Below are positions 1 through 7,036 of a stretch of DNA of 49,985 nucleotides, piece by piece. A program made the translations under genes and the position numbers. The notes beneath the pieces were generated by a model. The model did not search any database, was not told the origin of the DNA, and saw only the letters and a list, made by a program, of their open reading frames with translations. The stretch comes from Niastella yeongjuensis. Its GTDB lineage: Bacteria > Bacteroidota > Bacteroidia > Chitinophagales > Chitinophagaceae. Positions within the stretch are counted from its first letter, which is position 1. Each line of letters opens with the position of its first letter. The stretch spans positions 1 through 49,985 of the forward strand of contig NZ_FOCZ01000027.1 in the NCBI RefSeq assembly GCF_900110245.1, written 5' to 3'.

Positions 1-1
1 G

Positions 2-1567
2 ATCAGCCGGATCAAAAAGGATGACAATACGGTTATCACCTATACCTACGGTACAGATGGAAACCGCATCAGTAAATCTGTTGTAAAAGGAGGGGAAACC
101 GAAGCAACAACAACCTGGTATGTACGTGATGCCACTGGCAATGTGATGAGTGTGTACGAATCCGGTAAACCTACAGTAAACGTCGGCCATCTGACCCAGT
201 CGGAGCTGCATTTGTACGGCAGCAGCAGGCTTGGGTTGCTAAGACGGAGCCTGGATGTGGCTTATCAGTTGGAGAATAATCCTTATCCGACGAAAATCAC
301 CATGCCATTGCTGGGGTCAGCCGATAGTATTACTTTTGTTCGTGGTGACAAGCTCTTTGAATTGAGTAATCACTTGGGGAACGTACTGGTGACGCTGAAT
401 GATAAAAAGTTGGGTGTTTCATCTAATAATAATACCGTTGATTATTTTAATCCGCAGGTCGTAAGTGCGCAGGATTATTATCCGTTTGGAATGTTGCAGC
501 GGGGTAGGAGTGTAAATGTAGGTGGGTATAGGTATGGGTTTAATGGTAAAGAGAATGATAATGAGGTGAAGGGAGAGGGGAATCAACAGGATTATGGGAT
601 GCGGGTATATGATACGAGGTTAGGGAGGTTTTTGAGTGTGGATCCGATTACAAAGCAGTATCCTGAGTTGACGCCTTATCAGTTTGGAAGTAATAGCCCG
701 ATTTTCAATATTGATCTTGATGGTCTAGAAGGAACAAGTTGGTGGTATAGGTTTCTTACAGATCCTGCAAATACGCTAATGACTGGTACAACCTGGGATG
801 ACCTAAACGCTGCGGCAGGAGACATAAATAATCAAGTACCAGCAACATCTATCATTAATGGAACAATTCAGGCGGCAACAGGCAGAAATCCAAGTAATTT
901 GCAACAAAGTGCCTCAAGAATGGACGGGCTGGGACAAGCTGTTATTGGGAGCATATTTCATATATCTGCAGTTCACGCAAGTACCCCTCCTGTTAATTCT
1001 GCTGCTACCCTAGAGAAGCAAATGGCTGAGAATGCAGCTGCTAAAATGAATAAGGCTACCACAAGGGTTCATGAAACTGCTAGCGAATACGAACAAACAA
1101 CTGCTGGTGGGAATGCAGCAGCGGCAAAAAATATTAGGGGACTTGTTTATGGAGATGCTGGAGTTGTAGCCAAAAAATATAAGGCTGCATTAGATGGTGA
1201 TTTGTCGACTGCAGCAGAATTAAGAGTATCGAAAATGCTTAAAGGAGAAGGCAAAATTGTTTATATTAAGGATGATATGGCAGGCATGAAAAACGGAACC
1301 GGAACTTTTGATTTTGAAGTTTATTCTTGGGAGATTGCTCCCAGAAATGTAGATGTTAAAAGAATTTCAGCATTTAAAGAAATGGCTAAAATGCTTAAGA
1401 AGGGAGTGAATCAGGTGGGAGCTGGCGGAGAAGTTATAGTTGTTAGACCTGCAGATGCACAAGGTACATATGCGCAATATATAGATTTTATTAATATTTT
1501 TAAGCCAGATAAACCCGTTTCTATTAGGGTTGTAAACGAAGCAGATTTGCCCAAATTAAATGATTAG
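2..1567 (+). CDS. RHS-repeat effector, C-terminal part (5' end outside window), with variable toxin tip
   Basis: The reading frame is open from base 2, so this is the 3' end of a much larger gene; the ATG at 143 is internal. The start of the frame encodes YD/RHS-type repeat sequence (TYGTDGNRISKSV, then WYVRDATGNVMSVY). The conserved RHS core end lies at about 590-735, with MRVYDTRLGRFLSVDP and a following NSPIFNIDLDGLEG, and marks the border between shell and toxin. The roughly 275 residues after it are the variable tip. Near its end (about 1300-1365) are FDFEVYSWEIAP and NVDVKR, which could be an acidic residue plus DxK arrangement as in PD-(D/E)xK or CdiA_C-type nuclease toxins; that is inference. 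The immunity candidate starts 3 bases downstream. RHS proteins form shells that deliver C-terminal toxins to rival cells; the secretion route is not visible here. Confidence 0.88.
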   Translation: MSRIKKDDNTVITYTYGTDGNRISKSVVKGGETEATTTWYVRDATGNVMSVYESGKPTVNVGHLTQSELHLYGSSRLGLLRRSLDVAYQLENNPYPTKITMPLLGSADSITFVRGDKLFELSNHLGNVLVTLNDKKLGVSSNNNTVDYFNPQVVSAQDYYPFGMLQRGRSVNVGGYRYGFNGKENDNEVKGEGNQQDYGMRVYDTRLGRFLSVDPITKQYPELTPYQFGSNSPIFNIDLDGLEGTSWWYRFLTDPANTLMTGTTWDDLNAAAGDINNQVPATSIINGTIQAATGRNPSNLQQSASRMDGLGQAVIGSIFHISAVHASTPPVNSAATLEKQMAENAAAKMNKATTRVHETASEYEQTTAGGNAAAAKNIRGLVYGDAGVVAKKYKAALDGDLSTAAELRVSKMLKGEGKIVYIKDDMAGMKNGTGTFDFEVYSWEIAPRNVDVKRISAFKEMAKMLKKGVNQVGAGGEVIVVRPADAQGTYAQYIDFINIFKPDKPVSIRVVNEADLPKLND

Positions 1568-1570
1568 GAT

Positions 1571-2041
1571 ATGAATTTGAAATATTTAATAATAGGAGTG
1601 CGAGATACTAATATTCAAAAATTGGAAACTTTTTTGAATGAAGAGGGGAAAGTATTTGAGCTTTCAAATGTAGATGTTACAATCGAAGATGTACGGGACG
1701 ATCTCTTAATGGTCAAAAAATTCCTCATAGAAAATGATTTAAAAGATGATGATCCTTTTTTTAATGAGTTTGATATGATGCCATACAGCCTGCAAGTTGA
1801 CTTTACCGTTGTACCAAGTTATAAGTATTTATTAGTACTAGAATCTTATGTCTTTAGCTTAGCTCAAATGATTTCAGCGACTTTGAAGGTTGAATGTCTA
1901 GTTATGTTTGAGAATATGCGAATGCCGATTGGGTTATTTAAGGAAGGTGTTCTGATTGACACTTTTCATAATTACAATTCTGAGTTCTTTAAAAGCAGAT
2001 ATTGGCGACCCAGTGCAATCTCCATAAACTTTACCCCATAA
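1571..2041 (+). CDS. candidate immunity protein for the RHS toxin tip
   Basis: A 156-residue protein with no signal peptide or membrane segment, so probably cytoplasmic. It is acidic at its start (clusters such as NVDVTIEDVRDDLL and DLKDDDPFF). It begins 3 bases after the RHS stop and is followed by a repeated module with a hairpin terminator at 2121-2149. Position, size, acidity and low GC relative to the core genes fit a cognate immunity protein that blocks the toxin tip in the producing cell. I do not recognise the family, so the function rests on position only. Confidence 0.7.
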   Translation: MNLKYLIIGVRDTNIQKLETFLNEEGKVFELSNVDVTIEDVRDDLLMVKKFLIENDLKDDDPFFNEFDMMPYSLQVDFTVVPSYKYLLVLESYVFSLAQMISATLKVECLVMFENMRMPIGLFKEGVLIDTFHNYNSEFFKSRYWRPSAISINFTP

Positions 2042-2042
2042 T

Positions 2043-2177
2043 GGCGCAAGCGTCCGCTTGTACCAGGTAGGTATGTGGCAATCTAGTTGATAACAGAAGG
2101 ATATTAAATCATAACAATTGAAGGAAGTCTTAACGGGCTTCCTTTTTTTATTTCACCCCATTAAAACCTATTACATG
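2043..2177 (+). repeat. repeat module copy A (3' module of RHS cassette)
   Basis: This stretch is shared, with divergence, with 4211-4348 and in part with 3769-3832. Shared landmarks in order are a GCAAGCGTCCG core, ATGTGGCAAT, AAATCAT..AATTGAAGGA, a hairpin terminator, TCACCCCATTAAAAC, and an ATG at the end (2175). In this copy one frame reads NGASVRLYQVGMWQSS before a stop, which may be a remnant of an ancestral coding end. The ATG corresponds to the start of the primase-like gene in copy B, but here its frame closes after about 22 codons. Confidence 0.75.
2121..2149 (+). terminator. Rho-independent terminator after the RHS/immunity pair
   Basis: Stem AAGGAAG (2121-2127) pairs with CTTCCTT (2138-2144) around a 10-base loop and is followed by a T run. 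It ends the immunity transcript and is the homologue of the terminator at 4291-4318. Confidence 0.8.
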
Positions 2178-2239
2178 ACAGCACTCTTTACCTTTCAATT
2201 AACCTACTATACAAAACCTATATTTAAAATGTTGTGTAG

Positions 2240-2325
2240 ATGATGAGTGAGTTTTCACTCATTATGTTATAGAGTAATGTGCACACCCCGCTGGGTTTCT
2301 ACTCGGCGGGCTTATTTTTTATTAT
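2240..2325. terminator. two small hairpins before the orphan RHS tip
   Basis: An inverted repeat ATGAGTGA / TCACTCAT lies at about 2241-2260. A second stem, CCCGC / GCGGG, lies at about 2287-2311, followed by a T-rich stretch (ttattttttatt), as in an intrinsic terminator. The region is therefore probably non-coding, which argues that the first 40 or so codons of the frame open from 2247 are not real. Confidence 0.5.
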
Positions 2326-2354
2326 TTAACCTAAAACCAATCTTATTGTATTTG

Positions 2355-3050
2355 TTATGGAGGTTGGCAAAGTGGTTTAGTGTGGACCCGTTACAAAATA
2401 AATACCCTTCGTATTCGCCTTATAATTATAGTTTAGATAATCCAATTTATTATATGGATATAGATGGGAGAGAAGTAAAACCAACTCCTGCGTTCCTGGC
2501 TTCAAAGTATAATACTAGTTATGAGGACCTTAAAACATTACCTTCGTTTATTGAAATACTAAAACCATATCAAGGTAGTAAACTTAACCTTGTTTTGGAT
2601 ATAAACCCATCGATGCTGAAAAAAGGGGATTTTGCAAGAACCTATGGTGCTAGAGGCACATGGAAGGTTAAAGCGCCGCATGACTTTAAGTGGGTAACAT
2701 CCGCTTCTGAAAACTATTCAAACGAACTGTTGAGCAGGATTGATGTTTGGGAGTCTCACGGAAACACATATCAAAGAACTCTTGACTATAACAATTTTTT
2801 TATAGCTGCTACAATTATTCATGAATCAATTCATGCCTTGGTTGCTGCTGATGTGGAGAAATATATGAAGGAGGTGGGTATTAGGGATCCAAATCATACC
2901 CTGCTTAATAATCATAGAGATCTATTTGTAAAAGCATTAACTGAATACGTTGTTAAAATGAAGTTAGGTTATTCAAAACAAGATATAGAGGATATGGTTT
3001 GGGAAGTACAGAAGCTTCAGAACAATTTAATAAACAATTTGAAGAGTTAG
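2355..3050 (+). pseudogene. orphan RHS C-terminal tip with HExxH metallopeptidase motif
   Basis: The frame is open from 2247 to 3050, but recognisable protein begins at about 2355 with WRLAKWFSVDPLQNKYP, then SPYNYSLDNPIYYMDIDGRE. This is the conserved end of the RHS core, without the rest of the shell. About 190 residues of a different toxin domain follow. They contain IIHESIHALVAADVE at about 2814-2858, an HExxH zinc-protease signature (H-E-S-I-H). With no shell, no clear start and two hairpins just upstream, this fits a displaced orphan toxin tip that can return by recombination within the conserved core. It could still be translated from an internal start. The frame around 3000-3190 suggests a further shift (separate entry). 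Confidence 0.65.
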
Positions 3051-3193
3051 CCAATAAAAATGATACGACAAAACAAGAAGAAATTGATAAGTATAAAGCA
3101 CGGCTACCCAATTTGTCACTTAACGTAGGTAAAACTACAAGGCAAGAATCCCAAGAGGGTTCAGAGAAAGATACTACCACGGGAGGTAATTAA
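2999..3193 (+). pseudogene. possible frameshifted C-terminal continuation of the orphan tip
   Basis: A 64-codon frame opens with TTG at 2999, overlaps the last 52 bases of the metallopeptidase tip in another frame and ends at 3193. Its sequence is charged and hydrophilic (FNKQFEELANKNDTTKQEE, then RQESQEGSEKDTTTGG), as in a soluble protein tail. It may be the original C-terminus of the toxin separated by a one-base shift, or a small coupled gene. The tip's own frame also ends plausibly at 3050, so this is uncertain. Confidence 0.35.
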
Positions 3194-3214
3194 CCAATAC
3201 TTAAACTATAAGTA

Positions 3215-3756
3215 ATGAATAAGCTAATGAGTTTTATTTGTCTATTAAATATTCAATTTTTAATAAGCTAACATTTGAATGGGCAAAACAAAACTGATAC
3301 AAGCTACTTTGTGGTTGGTTCTGATACTCTTGTAGAGGCTGAATCTCCGAAAAGTATAGGGTATTTAAGGTCGTTTTGTGTATATAGAGAGTACTTTGAT
3401 GCAAATTCATTTTTGGAAAAGAACTTATTTGGTAATAACGTTTTTCTTAAAAAAAAAAGATATGGTATGTAAAAAAGGAAGGCAAATGGAAATTATTTTT
3501 TTTGGAAAAAGAATTTAAAAAGCGTGTTCTTTATTTTGAGAATTACAATTTCATGCTTGTTCCATGGGAATTTTTTTATGAGAATGGTAAGAAGCTATAC
3601 AAGTATTATATGTCGATTAAAAACGATTATAATGACCGAAATCCTAATGAATACGTGGTGTTTTCGCCAAATAAAGGTTTTGTTAAAATAGTGAATAATT
3701 CTGTAGAACTTGTACGGGTAGACAAAAGACCTAAGGTGTTTTTTGAATGCAGATAG
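3215..3756 (+). pseudogene. broken exported immunity-like gene (in-frame stop plus A-tract frameshift)
   Basis: An ATG at 3215 opens a hydrophobic, signal-peptide-like start (MNKLMSFICLLNIQFLIS) that hits TAA at 3269. The same frame then reads HLNGQNKTDTSYFVVGSDTL up to a run of ten A (3449-3458). After this run the protein continues one frame back as KIWYVKKEGKWKLFFLEKE, then through ENYNFMLVPWEFFYENG to the stop at 3756. One base lost from the A tract plus one stop would restore a single protein of about 180 residues. Its place behind the metallopeptidase tip suggests a dead cognate immunity gene; a periplasmic location would fit the signal peptide. The family is not recognised. Confidence 0.6.
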
Positions 3757-3768
3757 TGCCCCTTTAAT

Positions 3769-3832
3769 TGCGCAAGGATGCCAATGTTCAGTAATCAATC
3801 GCAAGTGTCCGTTAGTATCGGGTTGATCTGTA
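3769..3832 (+). repeat. repeat module copy C (partial)
   Basis: This aligns with the upstream part of copy B (4185-4255): GCGCAAGG.TGCCA, then TTCAGTAA and CGCAAGTGTCCGTTAGTAT. It lacks the hairpin terminator part. It follows the broken immunity gene directly, as copy A follows the intact one, so it marks another cassette boundary. Confidence 0.5.
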
Positions 3833-3878
3833 ACAAAAGAAGTAAACTTGCCAGCAAGGATTGGCAAATCTGGAATGA

Positions 3879-4145
3879 CCAACGCGCAGGCTGGAAAGTC
3901 TAATCCAGGAGGCCGTTTCAAGTAATGATTTACCGGTTAGCGCAATAAATCATTTCCCCCTTAAAGATTTGATTGTTTTTTGCATTACTAATAGGTTGCT
4001 TTATTGGTTAGATTTGTCAATACCGTGGATTAAGTGTGTTAAAATGGATGAGAATTTTATTGAGCTTATAAGAAAAATATCACAGGATAGTAAGGTGGAC
4101 CAAAAGCTAAGACATAAATTAATAAAAGCTGTACAACTTAAGTGA
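3879..4145 (+). pseudogene. small cassette remnant, possibly the end of a third immunity gene
   Basis: The frame is open from 3879 to a TGA at 4143-4145 with no ATG before 4044. Its last 60 codons look coding (ITNRLLYWLDLSIPWIK, then KMDENFIELIRKISQDSKVD). The ATG at 4044 would give only 33 residues; a TTG at 3969 would give 58. It sits between copies C and B of the cassette repeat, so it is probably the surviving end of an immunity or toxin gene. No family is recognised. Confidence 0.3.
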
Positions 4146-4184
4146 CAATTGGGGCTATAATGGCGCAATATCCCCCGAACTGGC

Positions 4185-4348
4185 GTAAGGCTGCCATTTT
4201 TCAGTAACCAGGCACAAGCGTCCGTTTGTATTAGGTTAATATGTGGCAATTTCTTGTTGATAATAGAGATAATAATAAATCATATAATTGAAGGAGGTCA
4301 ATACGGCCTCCTTTTTTTCATGTCACCCCATTAAAACGCTTTTATATG
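4185..4348 (+). repeat. repeat module copy B, ending at the primase-like start
   Basis: This is the longest copy of the cassette-end module. It has GGCGTAAGGCTGCC, TTCAGTAAC, the CAAGCGTCCG core, ATGTGGCAAT, the hairpin terminator at 4291-4318, TCACCCCATTAAAAC and the ATG at 4346. Compared with copy A the spacing is kept and the bases diverge moderately, which points to old duplication rather than recent insertion. Confidence 0.75.
4291..4318 (+). terminator. Rho-independent terminator in repeat copy B
   Basis: Stem AAGGAGG (4291-4297) pairs with CCTCCTT (4307-4313) and is followed by T bases. Both arms differ from the copy-A terminator, but pairing is preserved, so the hairpin has been selected. 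Confidence 0.78.
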
Positions 4349-5001
4349 GCAATAGAACTCAATACGGAAAACCGGGAACATATTATTTGGCAATACGAAC
4401 AAATCAACTTTGGTTTTCTGGGTGGCCTTAAAATCGAAGGATTGGAAAGGATGCGGGTAACCCTGAAAGTGGAATATAAACAACAGGCAGTACGCCATAA
4501 CCTGGATTTGTACAACAATGAAAGCCTGGACAAATTGGTACGCCGGTGCGCTGAAAGGTTTACACTGGGTACAGCATATATTTCAGGGGCCTTTGCCACC
4601 CTGATAAACCTGTTAGAAGCGTACCGGCTGGAACAACTGAAATTACTGCCAAAGAAAAAGAACCGGCACGGCAACTTACTGAAGCAGAAATAAAAGAGGT
4701 TGAGGCATTCCTGAAGCAGCCCGATCTATTGAGACGTACCAATGAACTGATCGGGCAAAGTGGGGTAATTGGTGAGGAGAATAACCGGTTACTGATGTAC
4801 CTGGTCTTTACCAGTAGGAAAAGGGAAGAACCACTACATGTAATCAGTTTGGGAAGCAGTGGCACAGGTAAAACACATTTGCAATCAGGTGTGGGTGAAT
4901 TAATGCCGGTAGAGGATGAATATGGAAATTTCTATGGTTTAATTCCGGCCAATGAAAAATATTGGATTATCAATGGAGTTGATCATATGCCAGCCACTTA
5001 G
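4346..5001 (+). pseudogene. broken mobile-element ATPase (primase/helicase-associated type)
   Basis: The ATG at 4346 starts a 115-codon frame (MAIELNTENREHIIWQYEQI...). At about 4630-4655 the protein continues one frame back as TAKEKEPARQLTEAEIKEVE. It runs through RRTNELIGQSGVIGEENNRL and a Walker A site GSSGTGKTH (about 4849-4875), then stops at 5001. After the Walker A site the sequence (YGNFYGLIPANEKYWIING) no longer resembles an ATPase core, so the gene seems cut and joined to foreign sequence. I associate the RRTNELIG...GSSGTGKTHL segment with Bacteroidota mobile-element proteins often annotated as CHC2 zinc-finger or DNA primase; this is from memory. In 5002-5174 I see only short coding-like scraps such as HKYTLIRPGSYDR. 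Confidence 0.6.
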
Positions 5002-5174
5002 CAGGATGTATTAAATCCAGGTGTTATAACTTTTGTTCATAAATATACTCTTATTCGTCCTGGCTCGTATGACAGATAATATTGTCAGACGCCTCACAGT
5101 ACATGGAAACTTTAATAGACGGAACTATAAATGGCCAACCCAAATAGTTGAACTAGTAACAGCATAAACCATAT

Positions 5175-5616
5175 ATGAAAAGAATTTTGTTCCTCTTGGC
5201 ACTCCTATGCCTCGAAAAGGCCCTCAATGCCCAATATGTCTACACCATCAAAGCCGATAGTGTAAAGATCACCAACACCTGCGATACAGCGGAGTTGATC
5301 ATCGAGAACCATACCCAAACCGTACCTGGTTTTTTATTCAATAAGGGCCGGGGAAGAACGGAGTTCAGACGGGCACTAAGCCTTAGTGATTCTTCGCTGT
5401 TATTGGAAGGTGACACCTTGGTGCTTCGTGGCAGTACCACTGCAAACAATGGGGTAAGCATGGCCGCCAAAACTGTTCAGTTAGGGCAGTCGGTGGGAGC
5501 ATCGGGGAACCCCGCTGGGGGGCCTTGATACCAGTGAGTCAAATAACATCGCTGCCCATGGCGCCATCACCGTTAAATACACAGGCAGCACCTGGGTGGG
5601 CATAAGCAAATATTAA
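5175..5616 (+). pseudogene. secreted tail-fibre-like/hypothetical protein, frameshifted at a G tract
   Basis: The protein begins with a clear signal peptide (MKRILFLLALLCLEKALNA, cleavage near AQ). It continues YVYTIKADSVKITNTCDTAE and LIIENHTQTVPGFLFNKG, a Chitinophagaceae-style exported N-terminus. At a run of six G (5517-5522) the frame ends in TGA at 5528. One G fewer lets it continue as GLDTSESNNIAAHGAITVKY to the stop at 5614-5616 (about 146 residues in all). The short C-terminal part (YTGSTWVGISKY) looks like a finished beta-rich end. Function is unknown; it is the last member of the decayed island. Confidence 0.65.
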
Positions 5617-5874
5617 GTTTTGTTCGGGACAAGGTTGTTAGACCGACTCTTTCTTCGGGTCTGCACTTGATCTGCATAGGGTCTTGTCCGGAATTTCTTT
5701 TGCTTTTCCCAAAGAAAACAGGGTAATCTCCTAAGAGAAACCCGAACAAATCCCGAACAAATTTGAATTCGAGGCACTTTAAATAGCTGTGTCTCAATTG
5801 AATATGGCCCTTTTAAACCGGCGCATGTCTTATAACCAATTGTTAATCAATTCGTATTGTCAATCCCAATACTA
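5617..5874. other. non-coding stretch between the decayed island and the glycan genes
   Basis: There is no convincing gene. The start offered by the long frame at 5789 lies upstream of the promoter-like box at 5875-5882 and adds residues foreign to the acyltransferase family. The region marks the change from AT-rich island genes to core-like sequence. Confidence 0.6.
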
Positions 5875-5882
5875 TACATTTG
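5875..5882 (+). promoter_or_regulatory. TAnnTTTG -7 box for the acyltransferase gene
   Basis: TACATTTG matches the Bacteroidota -7 consensus and lies 29 bases before the ATG at 5912, giving a leader of about 20 bases. No clear -33 TTG at the ideal spacing was found. Confidence 0.5.
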
Positions 5883-5911
5883 CGAGGCAAAAGAGCCAAC
5901 ATCGCAGTTCA

Positions 5912-7006
5912 ATGGAAGACTTACCAATCAACCTGCCCCCTGAGATCCAAAAACCAAATTTCCGGGCCCTGGACGGCCTTAGAGGTGTAGCTATTTTAAT
6001 AGTTATTTATTCGCACGTACTAAGGGCTTTTCCTCCCGGTAGTAATGATATCGGTTTAATCGGCGTATATATTTTTTTCGTGATCAGCGGCTTCTTAATT
6101 ACCACCCTGCTGCTTAAAGAACGATTGAAATATGGCAACATCAATTTGAAAGGATTTTATTTGCGAAGATGTTTCCGTATTCTACCAGTAGCTTTTCTTT
6201 ACCTGATAGTAATGGCTTTTTTAAATACGATTTATAAACTGAATATTGAGAGATCCTTCTTTTTATCGAGCTTCCTCTTTGTAAGAAATTTACCACTCCA
6301 ACAACACGGTGAGATCTTTACCGGGCATTTCTGGAGCCTGGCAATAGAAGAACAATTCTATTTGATTTTCCCCTTTTTTATTGTCTGGCTTAGTTTACGT
6401 AACTATAAAAGATTAGTGCAATATTCAATTTTGATGATCTTGCTGCTGTCTTATGTATGTGTAAAAAAGCTGGATACCGATTTCTTTCACGTGCCCGTGT
6501 CAGTTCATTTATTAATAAGCTGGCTGTTTAACCTTTTTGGAAAAGGGACCGTATTGATCCTGATTGGTTCGCTTTTTTCAATTTTATTGGTAACCCAAAA
6601 CAAATTTATAAGGCTTGTCTATAATAAAGCCCCTGATTTCCTTTCCCTGCTATTATTCCTATTGGGCGTTATTATCTTAACCCCGGTATTCCCCTGGCAT
6701 GCTCCACTGATTTCTTCAACGGTCTTCGGAATAATGATGGCATTCGTCATCATCCTTAACCTGAAAGAACGGTCTCTTATGGGCCGGCTGCTGGAAAATA
6801 AACCTTTAAAAACGATTGGTATCTTATCTTATAGCCTGTACATCTGGCAGCAAATTTTCACTTATAAACAACCCTGGCACGAGGCCGGAACCGATCTATT
6901 ACTCATTACAGCAAATCTCATAGCCCTGGGAATAATAGCCTGGATGTCGTATTATCTGTATGAAAGGAAAATACTGGCCTACAAAAACCGGTTTAAAAGG
7001 GTTTAA
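5912..7006 (+). CDS. acyltransferase 3 family membrane protein (OafA/YrhL-like)
   Basis: This integral membrane acyltransferase is predicted to move an acyl group (often acetyl) from a cytoplasmic donor to a sugar of a surface polysaccharide or lipid. I choose the ATG at 5912 (364 residues) over 5789 because the -7 box at 5875 lies between them and the family normally starts shortly before its first helix. Hallmarks are RALDGLRGVAILIVIYSH with the catalytic-type His (residue 35) and SLAIEEQFYLIFPFF near residue 145. About ten hydrophobic helices follow, with SYSLYIWQQ near the end and a basic tail. The stop is 30 bases before the next gene, so the two are probably co-transcribed and act on the same glycan. 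Confidence 0.87.
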   Translation: MEDLPINLPPEIQKPNFRALDGLRGVAILIVIYSHVLRAFPPGSNDIGLIGVYIFFVISGFLITTLLLKERLKYGNINLKGFYLRRCFRILPVAFLYLIVMAFLNTIYKLNIERSFFLSSFLFVRNLPLQQHGEIFTGHFWSLAIEEQFYLIFPFFIVWLSLRNYKRLVQYSILMILLLSYVCVKKLDTDFFHVPVSVHLLISWLFNLFGKGTVLILIGSLFSILLVTQNKFIRLVYNKAPDFLSLLLFLLGVIILTPVFPWHAPLISSTVFGIMMAFVIILNLKERSLMGRLLENKPLKTIGILSYSLYIWQQIFTYKQPWHEAGTDLLLITANLIALGIIAWMSYYLYERKILAYKNRFKRV

Positions 7007-7036
7007 TTACACCAAAAAATAAATTATTTTCGGCCA

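Noticed and set aside
143..1567. ATG at 143 as start of the RHS protein
   Set aside because: The same frame is open and RHS-like back to base 2, so the true start is outside the window.
2247..2354. First ~40 codons of the frame open from 2247
   Set aside because: They cross two hairpins and have no RHS similarity; real similarity starts at about 2355.
5789..5911. Start at 5789 for the acyltransferase
   Set aside because: A promoter-like box lies within this stretch and the family starts at the later ATG.
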